DNA of 64,000 nt from Arenibaculum pallidiluteum (GCF_017355985.1 NZ_JAFIQU010000004.1:62001-126000), one strand, 5' to 3'; shown: positions 8,722 through 17,998, counted from the stretch's first letter. A program made the numbers and translations. Notes: generated by a model not told the origin, from the sequence alone.

Positions 8722-8871
8722 GGACGTCACCCGTCGGCAGCGGGCAGGAGGAGCCCGGCCGGCGGGTCGATGCCGTTCCTGATGAAGGCGCCGGACGCAC
8801 CGGCGCAAGGTGAAGTGCGCGCCCCTGCCCGTCCCCGCTTCCGGGGATGGAAGGCAGAAGCGCGTGTCGCG

Positions 8872-9528
8872 TCACCCGACGCTGCTCATCGCACCGAAAT
8901 GGATCTTGTTGGCGAGGATCACCGCCTGTGTTCGGCTGGTGACGTTGAGCTTGTGCAGCACCGCCGAGACATGGGCTTTCACCGTCGTCTCGGTGATGCC
9001 GAGATCCTCGCAGATCTGCTTGTTGTAGCGGCCCGCCACCAGCAGCTCCAGCACCTTGCGCTGCTGGGGCGTGAGCGTGCGAAGACGCTCGATGACCTCG
9101 TCGCGCTCGCTGCGGACCGGCACATCCCGCGGCGTCTTTCCGGCCAGCGTCGGAAAATACGGCTCGCCGTCGCGGATCGTCTGGAACGCCTCGATCATCT
9201 GGGCACGCCCCAGCGACTTAGGGACGTAGCCGATGGCTCCGTAGATCGACGCATCGCGGGCATGGGTGCAGGCCTGGTATGCCGACACCACCACGATGGG
9301 CGAGATACGGCTGGCGTTCTGGAGCTCGACGAGCCCCGCGAAGCCATTCATCCCCGGCATGTCGAGGTCGAGCAGCACGAGTTCGAACGAATCATGGCGC
9401 CGGGCATGGCGCAGCGCCTCCAGCAGGCAGGACGCCTCGAAGACCTCGCCCTCACCGTAGGCCCCGAACAGAGCGGTCTTCAGCGCCTCCCTGAACATCG
9501 GGTGATCGTCGGCGACCAGGAACTTCAT
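8872..9528 (-). CDS. LuxR-type (NarL family) response regulator
   Basis: A 218-residue two-domain regulator. The receiver domain starts MKFLVADDHPMFREAL (acidic pocket Asp7/Asp8, phosphoacceptor Asp54 in LLDLDMPGMNG), with a conserved Lys in GYVPKSL. The C-terminal LuxR helix-turn-helix reads LTPQQRKVLELLVAGRYNKQ then LGITETTVKAHVSAVLHKL. The start at 9528 was chosen because the longer frame lacks similarity before MKFL. Regulators of this kind (AgmR/ErbR/PedR) control PQQ-dependent alcohol oxidation in pseudomonads. The neighbourhood here (pqqA, alcohol-type ABC transporter, NahK-like kinase) suggests the same role. Confidence 0.85.
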   Translation of the reverse strand: MKFLVADDHPMFREALKTALFGAYGEGEVFEASCLLEALRHARRHDSFELVLLDLDMPGMNGFAGLVELQNASRISPIVVVSAYQACTHARDASIYGAIGYVPKSLGRAQMIEAFQTIRDGEPYFPTLAGKTPRDVPVRSERDEVIERLRTLTPQQRKVLELLVAGRYNKQICEDLGITETTVKAHVSAVLHKLNVTSRTQAVILANKIHFGAMSSVG

Positions 9529-9717
9529 TCCGTCATCCTCCCGCGGCGGGCTTCGTTGGCATCGCCCGGGACCGGAAGTCATCCGGGGTGGTCCCGCCGC
9601 CTTGCTACGGATGATAGGGCGGAACATCCGCCGCGACAACAATCACTGCCCGGCGCGGCAAGCTTATGACCTCCAGCCGATACCCTTTCGAAAGGATGAT
9701 GTCGCTCGGGATCGAGG

Positions 9718-10530
9718 CTACTCCGGGGCCCCGCGCCGCATGGGCAGGAAGCCGCGCGCCGGATCGTAGGCGCGGAACGACAGCAGCAGCAGGACGAACA
9801 GGCAGCCGAGCACCACGGCGGTGGCCAGCGGCTCGGGCCGGCCATAAAACGCGAAGCGGATCAGCTCGACCGCGTATGTGAACGGATTGAGGGAGCAGAT
9901 CGCGTAGAGCAGCTCGCTCGATTCCCGCATCCGCCACAGCGGGTAGAGGGCGGAGGACAGGAAGAACATCGGGAAGATCACGAAGTTCATGATCCCCGCG
10001 AAGTTCTCGAGCTGCCGGATCAGCGAGGACAGCAGCATGCCCAGCGCGCCCAGCATCATCCCCGTCGCCAGCAGCGCGGGAAGGACGAAGGCATAGCCAG
10101 AGGGGGGGACGACCACGTCGAAGGCCGCGGCCACCAGAAGGAAAGCGTAGACCTGCAGGATCGAAAGGACCGTGCCGGCCAGCAGCTTGGCGCTCAGCAG
10201 GAACCACCGCGGGTACGGACTGACCAGCAGCACGCGCATGCTGCCCATCTCGCGGTCGTAGATCATGGACAGCGAGCTCTGCATCCCGTTGAAGAGCTGC
10301 ACCATGCCCACGAGGCCGGGCAGGACGTAGACCTCGTAGGTGATGTAGGTCTCGTAGGGCGGGATGATCGAGATCCCGAGCACTGCGCGGAAGCCCGCAG
10401 CGAAGACCAGCAGCCAGATCAGTGGCCGTACAAGCGCCGCGACGAGCCGCTCGCGCTGATGCACCAGGCGCAGCACCTCCCTGGCCACGATACCCCTGAG
10501 AGGCAGCCACCAGCTCCTGCGTTCCGTCAT
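9718..10530 (-). CDS. ABC-2 type transporter permease, PQQ/alcohol-associated (PedC-like)
   Basis: A 270-residue inner-membrane protein with about six hydrophobic segments and the ABC-2 layout. The N-terminal cytoplasmic stretch (RLVHQRERLVAALVRPLIWLL) precedes MYDREMGSMRVLLVSPYPRW-like and SLNPFTYAVELIRFAFYG motifs that mark DrrB/NodJ-type permeases. ATG 10530 overlaps the stop of the ATPase gene by 4 bases. In genomes with quinoprotein alcohol dehydrogenases such a permease and ATPase pair is often encoded near pqqA and has been named for PQQ-dependent alcohol use; the cargo is unknown. The fold suggests export. Confidence 0.8.
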   Translation of the reverse strand: MTERRSWWLPLRGIVAREVLRLVHQRERLVAALVRPLIWLLVFAAGFRAVLGISIIPPYETYITYEVYVLPGLVGMVQLFNGMQSSLSMIYDREMGSMRVLLVSPYPRWFLLSAKLLAGTVLSILQVYAFLLVAAAFDVVVPPSGYAFVLPALLATGMMLGALGMLLSSLIRQLENFAGIMNFVIFPMFFLSSALYPLWRMRESSELLYAICSLNPFTYAVELIRFAFYGRPEPLATAVVLGCLFVLLLLSFRAYDPARGFLPMRRGAPE

Positions 10531-11261
10531 GCCGCGGTCCTCGTCAGGTGCTCGAACGCCTCCACCAGCGAGGACGAGCCCATGGAGTCCTTGATCGCAT
10601 CGACCCCGCCGCGGGCGACGATCCGTCCCTGGTGCAGCACCGCGACCGTGTCGGTCGGCCAGACCTCGTCGATCAGGTGGGTCGCCCAGAGCACCGTCAG
10701 GCCGCGGTCGCGCGCAAGGTCGTGGCAATGCTCCACGATGGCGCGGCGCGACCGAAGGTCGAGGCCCACGGTCGGCTCGTCGAGGATCAGCATCGTGGGC
10801 TCGTGCAGCAGGGCGCGGGCGAGCTCGACGCGCCGCCGCTGCCCGCCGCTGAGGTCGCGCACGCGGTCGCCCAGGCGCTCGGCGAGCCCGTGCCGCTCCA
10901 GCTCCTCGGCGGCACGCTCCTCGGCACGGCGCGGCGTCAGGCCCTGAAGGGCCGCGAAGTAGCGGAGATTCTGCCGAACCGTCAGGTCGAGATCCAGCGT
11001 CGGCTGCTGGAAGACGACACCGAGGCGCCCGAGAACCCGCGTCGGGTCGCGCCGGATATCGGAGCCCTCGAGCATGATCCGGCCGTCGCGCGCATTGAAA
11101 AGGCCGGTCATCAGGGCCATCAGCGTGGTCTTCCCTGCCCCGTTGGGCCCGAGCAGGACCGCGAACTCGCCGCGGGCGACCGTCAGGTCCACGCCGTGCA
11201 GCACGGCGCGCTTTCCGTAGGCATAGCGCAGCCCGTGGATCTCGATCACCGGTTCCGACAT
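10527..11261 (-). CDS. ABC transporter ATP-binding protein, PQQ/alcohol-associated
   Basis: A 244-residue ATPase with Walker A GPNGAGKTT, Q-loop VVFQQPTLD, signature LSGGQRRR, Walker B MLILDEPTVGLD and switch His in LWATHL. The family subtype (long DRIGVVFQ-like region, short C-terminus) matches ABC-2 exporters. The start at 11261 (MSEPVIEIHGLRYAYG) was chosen over the 31-codon longer frame, which looks non-coding. It is translationally coupled to the permease downstream (ATGA overlap at 10527-10530). The nosP-nahK unit is divergent upstream. Confidence 0.87.
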   Translation of the reverse strand: MSEPVIEIHGLRYAYGKRAVLHGVDLTVARGEFAVLLGPNGAGKTTLMALMTGLFNARDGRIMLEGSDIRRDPTRVLGRLGVVFQQPTLDLDLTVRQNLRYFAALQGLTPRRAEERAAEELERHGLAERLGDRVRDLSGGQRRRVELARALLHEPTMLILDEPTVGLDLRSRRAIVEHCHDLARDRGLTVLWATHLIDEVWPTDTVAVLHQGRIVARGGVDAIKDSMGSSSLVEAFEHLTRTAA

Positions 11262-11482
11262 CGCCCCATCCGCCCGAGTTCCCCTGCCCTTTTGCCGCAC
11301 GCTATCAAACGGCGCTAGACGCGACGAGGGCGCGGAAGGCGCAGACGCCGGCACGCGCGTGTCGTCCCGCGGCCGGAACGGTCCGCTTCCATGGAATCGC
11401 GCGCAGCTTCGTCACTCCTCGCGAAATCCTAGGGTCCGGACATGCTCGCCGATATCGTACTTTATGGCGGTTCCTACTTTCA

Positions 11483-11494
11483 TCGTGATCACGA
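11483..11494. promoter_or_regulatory. 12-bp perfect palindrome upstream of nosP
   Basis: tcgtgatcacga reads the same on both strands and lies 45 bases before the nosP start, in the 278-base divergent region with the ABC transporter operon. The position fits an operator for a dimeric regulator such as the nearby LuxR-type protein, but no consensus is known to me for this site. Confidence 0.4.
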
Positions 11495-11539
11495 ATAGTT
11501 CAGAAGACCGCGTGGCGGAGAGGTTCGAGGGTAGGACGA

Positions 11540-12736
11540 ATGACGGCGCAGGGCGGCACCATCAGCGATCCCGACGTGCAGCCGGCGCAGAGGCCGTCCG
11601 GCGCCCGCATCCGACGCGGCTCGACCGTCGAAAACGACCCCAGGCGCGCGGCTGCGGCGATGGCCGCGCTGATCGGCGGGGCCGGGGTCGAGATCGCGCT
11701 GGTCTTCTTCTCGCCGGACTACGACCTCCCCGCCTTGGCCGCCGCGCTGGTCGAGGCCTTCGGCGACGTCCCGGTGATCGGCTGCACGACCGCCGGAGAG
11801 ATCGGCTCCAAGGGTTATCTGAACGGCGGGATCTCCGGGCTCGGCTTTCCCAAAGACGGGTTCGCCGCGCGCGTCGCCCTTGTCGAGAACCTGTCGGGCT
11901 TCGAGGTCTCCAACGGCCGCGCCATCGTGCACGAGCTGCTCGGCTCGGCCTGGCACGGGCCGACGATGCGCTCGGCGGGAGATCCGCGGAGCTTCGCCGT
12001 GCTGCTGGTCGATGGGACAAGCACCAAGGAGGAGATGTTCGTCAGCGCCATGCACGCCGAGCTCGGGGACATCCCGCTGGTGGGCGGATCGGCCGGCGAC
12101 GGGCTCGACTTCCGACGGAGCTTCGTGCTGCGCGACGGCCAGCTCCATTCCGACGCCGCCCTGGCGCTCCTGCTGACGACCCCTCGCCCGTTCCGCGTCT
12201 TCCAGGCCCAGCACTTCGTGCCGACGGCCCAGAAGATGGTCGTCACCGACGCCGACCCGATCCGGCGCATCGTGCGCGAGATCAACGCCGAACCGGCCGC
12301 GGAGGAGTACGCCCGCCTGGTCGGACTCGCGGGGACCGAGCTGACGCCCTCGGCCTTCGCGAACCACCCGGTGGTGGTGAGGGTCGGCGGCAAGTACTTC
12401 GTGCGCGCGATCCAGAAGGTGAATACGGACGGGAGCCTGACCTTCTACTGCGCCATCGACACCGGCGTCGTGCTGACGGTGGCGCAGGGCGGCGACCTGG
12501 TGGAGAACCTGGAGAGCCTGCTGGCCTCGCTTCACGCCGAGATCGGCAGCGCGGACGCGATCCTGGCTTTCGACTGCATCCTGCGGCGGATCGAAATCGA
12601 GCAGAAGCAGCTCACGCGCGTGGTCTCGAGGGTGCTTGCGCGAAACGCGGTGATGGGCTTCAGCACCTATGGCGAGCAGTACAACGGCATGCATCTGAGC
12701 CAGACCATCACCGGCGTCGCCATAGGTGCTGCATGA
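11540..12736 (+). CDS. FIST-domain sensor protein, NosP-like
   Basis: A 398-residue cytoplasmic protein with FIST_N (about residues 45-235; VFFSPDYDL, VIGCTTAGEIGSKGY, VGGSAGDGLDF) and FIST_C (about 240-385; GKYFVRAIQKVN, AILAFDCILRRIE, GFSTYGEQY) domains. In Pseudomonas and other proteobacteria the FIST protein NosP binds haem, senses nitric oxide and inhibits the kinase NahK encoded next to it. The same gene order, with a 4-base overlap to a NahK-like kinase, supports a NosP role here. I cannot confirm haem binding from sequence alone. Confidence 0.8.
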   Translation: MTAQGGTISDPDVQPAQRPSGARIRRGSTVENDPRRAAAAMAALIGGAGVEIALVFFSPDYDLPALAAALVEAFGDVPVIGCTTAGEIGSKGYLNGGISGLGFPKDGFAARVALVENLSGFEVSNGRAIVHELLGSAWHGPTMRSAGDPRSFAVLLVDGTSTKEEMFVSAMHAELGDIPLVGGSAGDGLDFRRSFVLRDGQLHSDAALALLLTTPRPFRVFQAQHFVPTAQKMVVTDADPIRRIVREINAEPAAEEYARLVGLAGTELTPSAFANHPVVVRVGGKYFVRAIQKVNTDGSLTFYCAIDTGVVLTVAQGGDLVENLESLLASLHAEIGSADAILAFDCILRRIEIEQKQLTRVVSRVLARNAVMGFSTYGEQYNGMHLSQTITGVAIGAA

Positions 12737-15003
12737 CGAACCGCATCCGCGTGATGCGTCCCGGCAGCCTGGACGCCGAGGAGCGCTGCCGCGCCCTGGA
12801 GGCCGAAAAGGCGGCGCTTCTTGAGGCGAACGCCAAGCTGACCCGCGTGAACCGAGTCCTGATGGACCGGGTCGAGCGGTCGATGGACTTCCAGGGGAAC
12901 GCCTACTCGCTGTTCCAGACCGCCATCGTGCTGGAGGAGAAGGTCCGTGAGCGCACCAGCGAGCTCGAGGAGACACTGCGGCGCCTGGAACAGACCAACC
13001 GAGACCTTTCACTCGCGACCGAGGCCGCGCTGACCGCGCAGACGCGGCTTGCCGAGGCGATCGAAGCGGTGACCGAGGGTTTCGCGCTGTTCGACGCCGA
13101 GGACCGGCTCGTGCTCTGCAACAGCCGCTATCTTCAGCTATGGCACGAATCCGCCGAGCAGATCCGCCCCGGCGTGCCCTATGCCCAGATTGCCCGGCTG
13201 GCGGTCACCTCAGGCACGGTGCTGGACGCCTATCGGCGCCCCGAGGAATGGCTGCGCGAACGCCTGGCCCAGCACGCGCAGCCCGGCACCCCTTCGGTCC
13301 ATGCCCTCAGCGATGGGCGCTGGATCCAGATCAGCGAGCATCGCACGCGCGACGGGGGAACCGTGGGCGTCTACACGGACATCACGGCCGTGAAGCAGAC
13401 CGAGACGCGCCGGCGCGAACGCGAACTCGCCGAGAAGTCGGCCCTTCTCCAGGCGACGCTCGACAGCATCGCGCAGGGCATCTGCGTGTACGACCGCAGG
13501 CTGGAGCTCGTGGCCTGGAACGATCGCTTCATCGAGCTGCTCGACCTGCCGCCGGATCTCGTCTACCGCGGCTTGCGCTTCGCGGACCTCGTCGCCCACG
13601 AGGCGGCGGTGGGCCGCAACGGCGACCTGGTCGTGCAGCTCGTCCAGCAGCGCTCAGGCATGCCCTCCGCCCTTGAGCGGACCCTGGAGAACGGCACCAC
13701 ACTCGAGGCGCGCCGCGCCCCGATGCCGGGCGGCGGCTTCGTCCTGACCTTCTCCGACGTGACCGAGCGGCGCCGGGCGGCGGCCGCGCTGCAGGAGATC
13801 AACGAACGCCTCGAGCAGCGCGTGGCCGAGCGGACGACCGAGCTCGTTGAGATGAACGCCCGGCTGCGTCACGCGAAGGTAGAGGCTGACCAAGCCAATC
13901 TCAGCAAGACCCGCTTCGTGGCCGCAGCGAGCCACGACCTGCTGCAGCCGCTGAATGCCGCGCGCCTCTTCGTGGCCGCGCTTCAGGAGGCACCGCTCGC
14001 GGCCGAGGCTGGCAGGCTGCTCGAGAATGTCGACGCGTCCCTGCGCTCGGTCGAGGGCCTGCTCGACGCGCTGCTCGACATCTCCAAGCTCGACAGCGGC
14101 GTCATCGAGCCCGCGATCTCCGATTTCCGGGTCGGCACGCTGCTCCGGGATCTCAAGCGCGAATTCGCGCCCGTAGCCGCCGAGCGCGGCCTCGTCCTGA
14201 AGGTTCAGTCCTGCTCCGAGGTGGTGCGCTCGGACCCGCAGCTCCTGCGCCGGGTCCTCCAGAACTTCCTGTCCAACGCCCTGCGCTATACCCGCCGCGG
14301 CCGCGTGCTGCTGGGCTGCCGGCGCCGGGGTGACACGCTCAGCTTCGAGGTCTGGGACACCGGCCCCGGAATCCCCGACGAGAAGCGGGACGAGGTGTTC
14401 GAGGAGTTCCGCCGCCTGGACAACCACCCCGGCGGCGCGGACCGGGGCATGGGGCTTGGCCTGGCGATCGTACGGCGTATCTCGCGGATGCTCGGGCACC
14501 CCGTGCAGCTCCGCTCCAGCATTGGCCAGGGGTCCGTCTTTTCCGTCGCCGTACCGCGCGGAAACCGCGCGGCGGCAGCTCCGGAGCAGGCCTCCGCGGC
14601 GCCGAGGCCGGATCTCTCCCTCGCCGGGCGGGTAATGCTCGTGATCGACAACGACGAACAGATCCTCGACGGGATGCGCGCGCTGCTGGGGCGCTGGCAT
14701 TGCGAGATCGTGACGGCGACCGGGACCATGGGGGCGCTGACCGCGCTCGAGGCCTGCGGCAGCCCGCTCGGCCCGGATCTGGTGATCGCGGATTATCACT
14801 TGGAGGGCAGCGAGACGGGGATCCAGGCGATCCAGAGCCTGAGGGCACGCCTCGGCCGGGCGGTGCCGGCGGTTCTGGTGACGGCGGACCGCACCGCCGA
14901 GCTGCGCGACGAGGCCGAGGAACTGGGGCTTCCGGTCCTCAGCAAACCGATCCGGCCGGCGCAGCTGAGAACGGTGGTGACAAAGCTTTCCGCTGCGCGA
15001 TGA
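12733..15003 (+). CDS. Hybrid sensor histidine kinase/response regulator, NahK/ErcS'-like
   Basis: A 756-residue protein without a membrane segment. It has an N-terminal coiled coil (~15-110), two PAS domains (about 100-225 and 230-355; AVTEGFALFDAEDRLVLCN and SIAQGICVYDRRLELVAWN) and a second coiled coil. Next come a histidine kinase with FVAAASHDLLQPLNAARLF (phospho-acceptor His401), N box NFLSNALRYTRRG, DTGPGIP and GMGLGLAIV, and a C-terminal receiver domain with acceptor Asp687 (VIADYHLEG). The HDLLQPLNA H-box is typical of NahK/ErcS' kinases linked to PQQ-dependent ethanol oxidation and NO signalling. It starts inside the nosP stop codon (ATGA), so the two are made together. Confidence 0.87.
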   Translation: MTNRIRVMRPGSLDAEERCRALEAEKAALLEANAKLTRVNRVLMDRVERSMDFQGNAYSLFQTAIVLEEKVRERTSELEETLRRLEQTNRDLSLATEAALTAQTRLAEAIEAVTEGFALFDAEDRLVLCNSRYLQLWHESAEQIRPGVPYAQIARLAVTSGTVLDAYRRPEEWLRERLAQHAQPGTPSVHALSDGRWIQISEHRTRDGGTVGVYTDITAVKQTETRRRERELAEKSALLQATLDSIAQGICVYDRRLELVAWNDRFIELLDLPPDLVYRGLRFADLVAHEAAVGRNGDLVVQLVQQRSGMPSALERTLENGTTLEARRAPMPGGGFVLTFSDVTERRRAAAALQEINERLEQRVAERTTELVEMNARLRHAKVEADQANLSKTRFVAAASHDLLQPLNAARLFVAALQEAPLAAEAGRLLENVDASLRSVEGLLDALLDISKLDSGVIEPAISDFRVGTLLRDLKREFAPVAAERGLVLKVQSCSEVVRSDPQLLRRVLQNFLSNALRYTRRGRVLLGCRRRGDTLSFEVWDTGPGIPDEKRDEVFEEFRRLDNHPGGADRGMGLGLAIVRRISRMLGHPVQLRSSIGQGSVFSVAVPRGNRAAAAPEQASAAPRPDLSLAGRVMLVIDNDEQILDGMRALLGRWHCEIVTATGTMGALTALEACGSPLGPDLVIADYHLEGSETGIQAIQSLRARLGRAVPAVLVTADRTAELRDEAEELGLPVLSKPIRPAQLRTVVTKLSAAR

Positions 15004-15043
15004 CGGGGGCGGCGGCCAGTGTCCGGCCCTGCCCGCCCCCGTC
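15002..15043. terminator. Hairpin between convergent nahK and the small secreted protein gene
   Basis: An 11-bp stem, gacgggggcgg (15002-15012) pairing with ccgcccccgtc (15033-15043), starts inside the nahK stop codon. It lies 23 bases before the end of the convergent gene. No T-run follows, so termination efficiency is uncertain. Confidence 0.5.
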
Positions 15044-15066
15044 GCCCCGAGGCTGTTCGCCTGGGG

Positions 15067-15399
15067 CTACTTCGAAGACTGCCCGCCGCCCTGCTGGACC
15101 GGCGCCGGCTGGTCGCCGATCGCCCCTTCGCGCTGTGCCGGGAGGCTGTTCTGCGGAAGCTTGCCGGTGGCCGCGCTGTCGGCCGCCGCCTGGTCGTCGT
15201 CCTGGTTACCCTGTCGCACGCCGGCCGGGGTGTCGCCGATGGCGCCCTGGCGCTCTTTCGCCAGAGAGCCCTGGGGCAGGTTGCCGGTCGTGCTGCCGGA
15301 TGCACCCCCCTGCCCCTGGGAGCCGGCCGTCTGAGCAAAGGCCGGCACAGCAAGCGCGAGGGAGCCGAACAGGACCGCTACAAAAGCTGTCTTCATCAT
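15067..15399 (-). CDS. Small secreted hydrophilic protein with two internal repeats
   Basis: A 110-residue protein with a clear signal peptide (MMKTAFVAVLFGSLALAVPAFA). The mature part is Gln/Gly/Asp-rich and contains two copies of a ~26-residue unit: GNLPQGSLAKERQGAIGDTP and GKLPQNSLPAQREGAIGDQP, each followed by A-(G/P)-V-x-QG. It has no Cys, no enzyme motif, and looks intrinsically disordered. It sits alone, 666 bases upstream of xoxF on the opposite strand. I do not recognise the family. Confidence 0.65.
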   Translation of the reverse strand: MMKTAFVAVLFGSLALAVPAFAQTAGSQGQGGASGSTTGNLPQGSLAKERQGAIGDTPAGVRQGNQDDDQAAADSAATGKLPQNSLPAQREGAIGDQPAPVQQGGGQSSK

Positions 15400-16065
15400 C
15401 CCGTCTCCATTTCCGCCATCCCGGTTGCAACCCCGTGCCGCGGCCGGGAGCGGATGGCTGGTAGTCCTGGCCGCTCGTTCGCCCGGGGCCCTCGGGGGAT
15501 GAACAGCCCGACCGCCAAACCGTCCCAGCGCCGCTCGCCTGCGTAATCAGCCACCCCAACTATCGGCAGTCCCCCCGGAGGACCGGGGTGGCCGGCCATC
15601 GTCGGCCAGTCCAGATGCACCAACTGCCAGCAATGTAAAGCACACACGCAGCGTGCGCGATGACTTAGCGCTCTGTATGGATCCTCATCGGATCATCCGA
15701 TTGAAACTGCGATTACGACCGGCCGGTTCGTGGCTCTCCCGAGCTTTCATTTTCCGAATACATGGCATCCTGCGTTGGCGGACGGTGGTAAAAACGCCGT
15801 AAAATCGTGCTGCACCGCACTGCATTTTATCCGAAAACGGCTTCTTTGCTTGGATGCGCCATGCGGCAGCGCAATACAGACAAACGCGGCATTGTACCTT
15901 TGAACGAAATCGTAGAATCCGCGCGGGAGCCCGTCTTGCCAATACCGCATGTGTTGGATAGCGTTTTCAGTACAGGAAGCAGCGTGCCTTGCTGGACGTC
16001 TTGCCGAAAAGGCGGAGCGGCCCACGAGGTGGTACCCCGTTTTTAATCGATGGGAGGAAGACGCT
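15400..16065. promoter_or_regulatory. Upstream region of xoxF
   Basis: This is 666 bases without a supported gene, lower in GC than its flanks (especially 15640-15960), as expected for a strong regulated promoter region. Open frames crossing it on either strand lack ribosome binding sites and family likeness. The xoxF ribosome binding site (gggaggaag) lies about 7 bases before ATG 16066. A short inverted repeat is listed separately. I could not place a convincing -35/-10 pair. Confidence 0.5.
15687..15701. promoter_or_regulatory. 7-1-7 inverted repeat upstream of xoxF
   Basis: atcggat (15687-15693) and atccgat (15695-15701) form a perfect inverted repeat with one central base, 365 bases before the xoxF start. 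It is a possible regulator site for xoxF or for a leftward transcript; position alone does not say which. Confidence 0.35.
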
Positions 16066-17949
16066 ATGAAGTATTTGGTGAGCGCTCTGATGGGGGGCGC
16101 CGCAGTTGCCCTGGTCGGCACTGCATACGCCAACGACAGCGTCATGAAGAACATAAAGGACACCAACAACTGGGCGACGCAGCTTGGCAACTACGAAGGG
16201 CAGCGCTACAGCCCGCATGACCAAATCAACAAGAACAACGTCAAGGATCTTCGGGTCGCCTGGACGTTCTCGACCGGCGTGCTGCGCGGCCACGAGGGTG
16301 GCCCGATCGTCATCGGCGACACCATGTACATCCATACGCCGGTGCCGAACATCGTTTACGCGCTCGACCTGAAGGAGCCGGGCCGGGTCAAGTGGAAATA
16401 CGAGCCGCGCCAAGATGCCGCCGTGATCCCCGTGATGTGCTGCGATACCGTCAATCGCGGCATCGCCGTCGCAGATGGCAAGGTCTTCCTGGCTCAGGCC
16501 GACAACACGCTGGTCGCCCTTGACGCGAACAACGGCAAGGAGCTCTGGAAGGCCAAGAACGGCGATCATACCAAGGGCGAGACGCTCACCGCGGCGCCGC
16601 TGATCGTCAAGGACAAGGTCTTCGTCGGCATCTCGGGCGGCGAGTTCGGCGTGCGCGGCCACCTGACGGCCTACGACATCAACACCGGCAAGCAGGTCTG
16701 GCGCGCCTACTCCACGGGCCCCGACAAGGACGTCAAGATCGATCCCCAGAAGACGCTGATGATGGGCAAGCCCATCGGCGAGGCGGACCTGGGCGTCAAG
16801 ACCTGGCCGGGCGAGGAGTGGAAGATCGGCGGCGGCACCACCTGGGGCTGGTACACCTATGATCCGCAGCTGAACCTGATCTACTACGGCACCGGCAACC
16901 CCGGAACCTGGAACCCGGTCCAGCGCGCCGTCGACGGCGACCGCGCCAAGAGCGACAACAAGTGGTCGATGACCATCTTCGCGCGCAACCCGGACACGGG
17001 CGAGGCGAAGTGGGTCTATCAGAAGACCCCCTTCGACGAGTGGGACTTCGACGGCGTCAACGAGAACATCCTGGCCGACATTCCTGTCAACGGCCAGAAC
17101 CGCAAGGTTCTCGTCAACTTCGACCGCAACGGCTTCGCCTATACCCTCGACCGCGAGTCCGGCGAGTTGCTGGTCGCTCAGAAGTTCGACCCGAAGGTCA
17201 ACTGGGCGTCCGAGGTCGACATGAAGACGGGGCGGCCCAAGGTCGTCGACCGCTACAGCACCTTCGCCCAGGGCGAGGACACGAACACGACCGGCATCTG
17301 CCCGGCCGCGCTCGGAAGCAAGGACCAGCAGCCGGCCGCCTTCAGCCCGAAGACCGGCATGTTCTACGTCCCGACCAACCACATCTGCATGGACTACGAG
17401 CCCTTCCAGGTCTCGTATTCCGCCGGCCAGGCCTATGTGGGCTCCACGGTCGCCATGTACCCGACGCCGAACTCCCACGGCGGGATGGGCAACTTCATCG
17501 CCTTCGACGCGGCCCAAGGCAAGATCGTCTGGTCCAAGCCCGAGCGCTTCGCGGTGTGGAGCGGTGCTCTGGCCACGGCCGGCGACATCGTCTTCTACGG
17601 CACGCTCGAAGGCTACCTGAAGGCGGTCGACGTGAAGGACGGCAAGGAGCTGTTCAGCTTCAAGACGCCTTCCGGCATCATCGGCAACGTCAACACCTAC
17701 ATGCAGAACGGCAAGCAGTACGTGGCGGTGCTCTCGGGCGTCGGCGGATGGGCGGGCATCGGTCTCGCTGCCGGCCTGACGCAGGAGAGCGGCGCCGCCG
17801 GATGGCATGAGGCCGTGCACCCGGGCCGTTCCGGATCCGGCGACGCGGTTTCGACCGCCGGCCTCGGCGCGGTGGGCGCACACAAGTCGCTCGGTGAGTA
17901 CACCCAGCTCGGCGGCGTCCTGACCGTCTTCGAGCTGCCCGCCCGGTAA
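16066..17949 (+). CDS. xoxF: XoxF, lanthanide-dependent PQQ methanol dehydrogenase
   Basis: A 627-residue periplasmic quinoprotein; signal peptide [20 protein letters not shown]. It oxidises methanol to formaldehyde (XoxF types can go to formate) and passes electrons to XoxG. Eight-bladed propeller motifs are seen throughout; vicinal Cys125-Cys126 ([10 protein letters not shown]) form the ring disulphide near PQQ. In [10 protein letters not shown] the catalytic Asp327 is followed by Asp329, the extra ligand that coordinates a lanthanide in XoxF; calcium-type MxaF has Ala there. Glu193 (GGEFG) and Asn278 (TGNPG) are the other metal ligands. ATG 16066 has a good ribosome binding site; the frame extends upstream without similarity. 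No mxa genes occur in the window. Confidence 0.96.
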   Translation: MKYLVSALMGGAAVALVGTAYANDSVMKNIKDTNNWATQLGNYEGQRYSPHDQINKNNVKDLRVAWTFSTGVLRGHEGGPIVIGDTMYIHTPVPNIVYALDLKEPGRVKWKYEPRQDAAVIPVMCCDTVNRGIAVADGKVFLAQADNTLVALDANNGKELWKAKNGDHTKGETLTAAPLIVKDKVFVGISGGEFGVRGHLTAYDINTGKQVWRAYSTGPDKDVKIDPQKTLMMGKPIGEADLGVKTWPGEEWKIGGGTTWGWYTYDPQLNLIYYGTGNPGTWNPVQRAVDGDRAKSDNKWSMTIFARNPDTGEAKWVYQKTPFDEWDFDGVNENILADIPVNGQNRKVLVNFDRNGFAYTLDRESGELLVAQKFDPKVNWASEVDMKTGRPKVVDRYSTFAQGEDTNTTGICPAALGSKDQQPAAFSPKTGMFYVPTNHICMDYEPFQVSYSAGQAYVGSTVAMYPTPNSHGGMGNFIAFDAAQGKIVWSKPERFAVWSGALATAGDIVFYGTLEGYLKAVDVKDGKELFSFKTPSGIIGNVNTYMQNGKQYVAVLSGVGGWAGIGLAAGLTQESGAAGWHEAVHPGRSGSGDAVSTAGLGAVGAHKSLGEYTQLGGVLTVFELPAR

Positions 17950-17963
17950 TCTTCGAAAACGAA

Positions 17964-17998
17964 GGCCGGCGCTCCCCTGGGGGCGCCGGCCAATTTTT
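17964..17998 (+). terminator. Intrinsic terminator/attenuator between xoxF and xoxG
   Basis: The arms ggccggcg (17964-17971) and cgccggcc (17984-17991) are extended inward by C/G pairs and followed by aa and five T (17994-17998). This is a classic intrinsic terminator 14 bases after the xoxF stop, in front of the co-directional xoxG. It probably lowers xoxGJ expression relative to xoxF. Confidence 0.82.

Noticed and set aside
15807-16046. Small ORF in the xoxF upstream region
   Set aside because: No ribosome binding site or recognisable domain, and composition resembles non-coding DNA.
16066-17949. MxaF (calcium methanol dehydrogenase)
   Set aside because: The DEWDFDG motif has the second Asp that marks lanthanide XoxF, and the neighbours are xoxG and xoxJ with no mxaI, R, S or other mxa genes.
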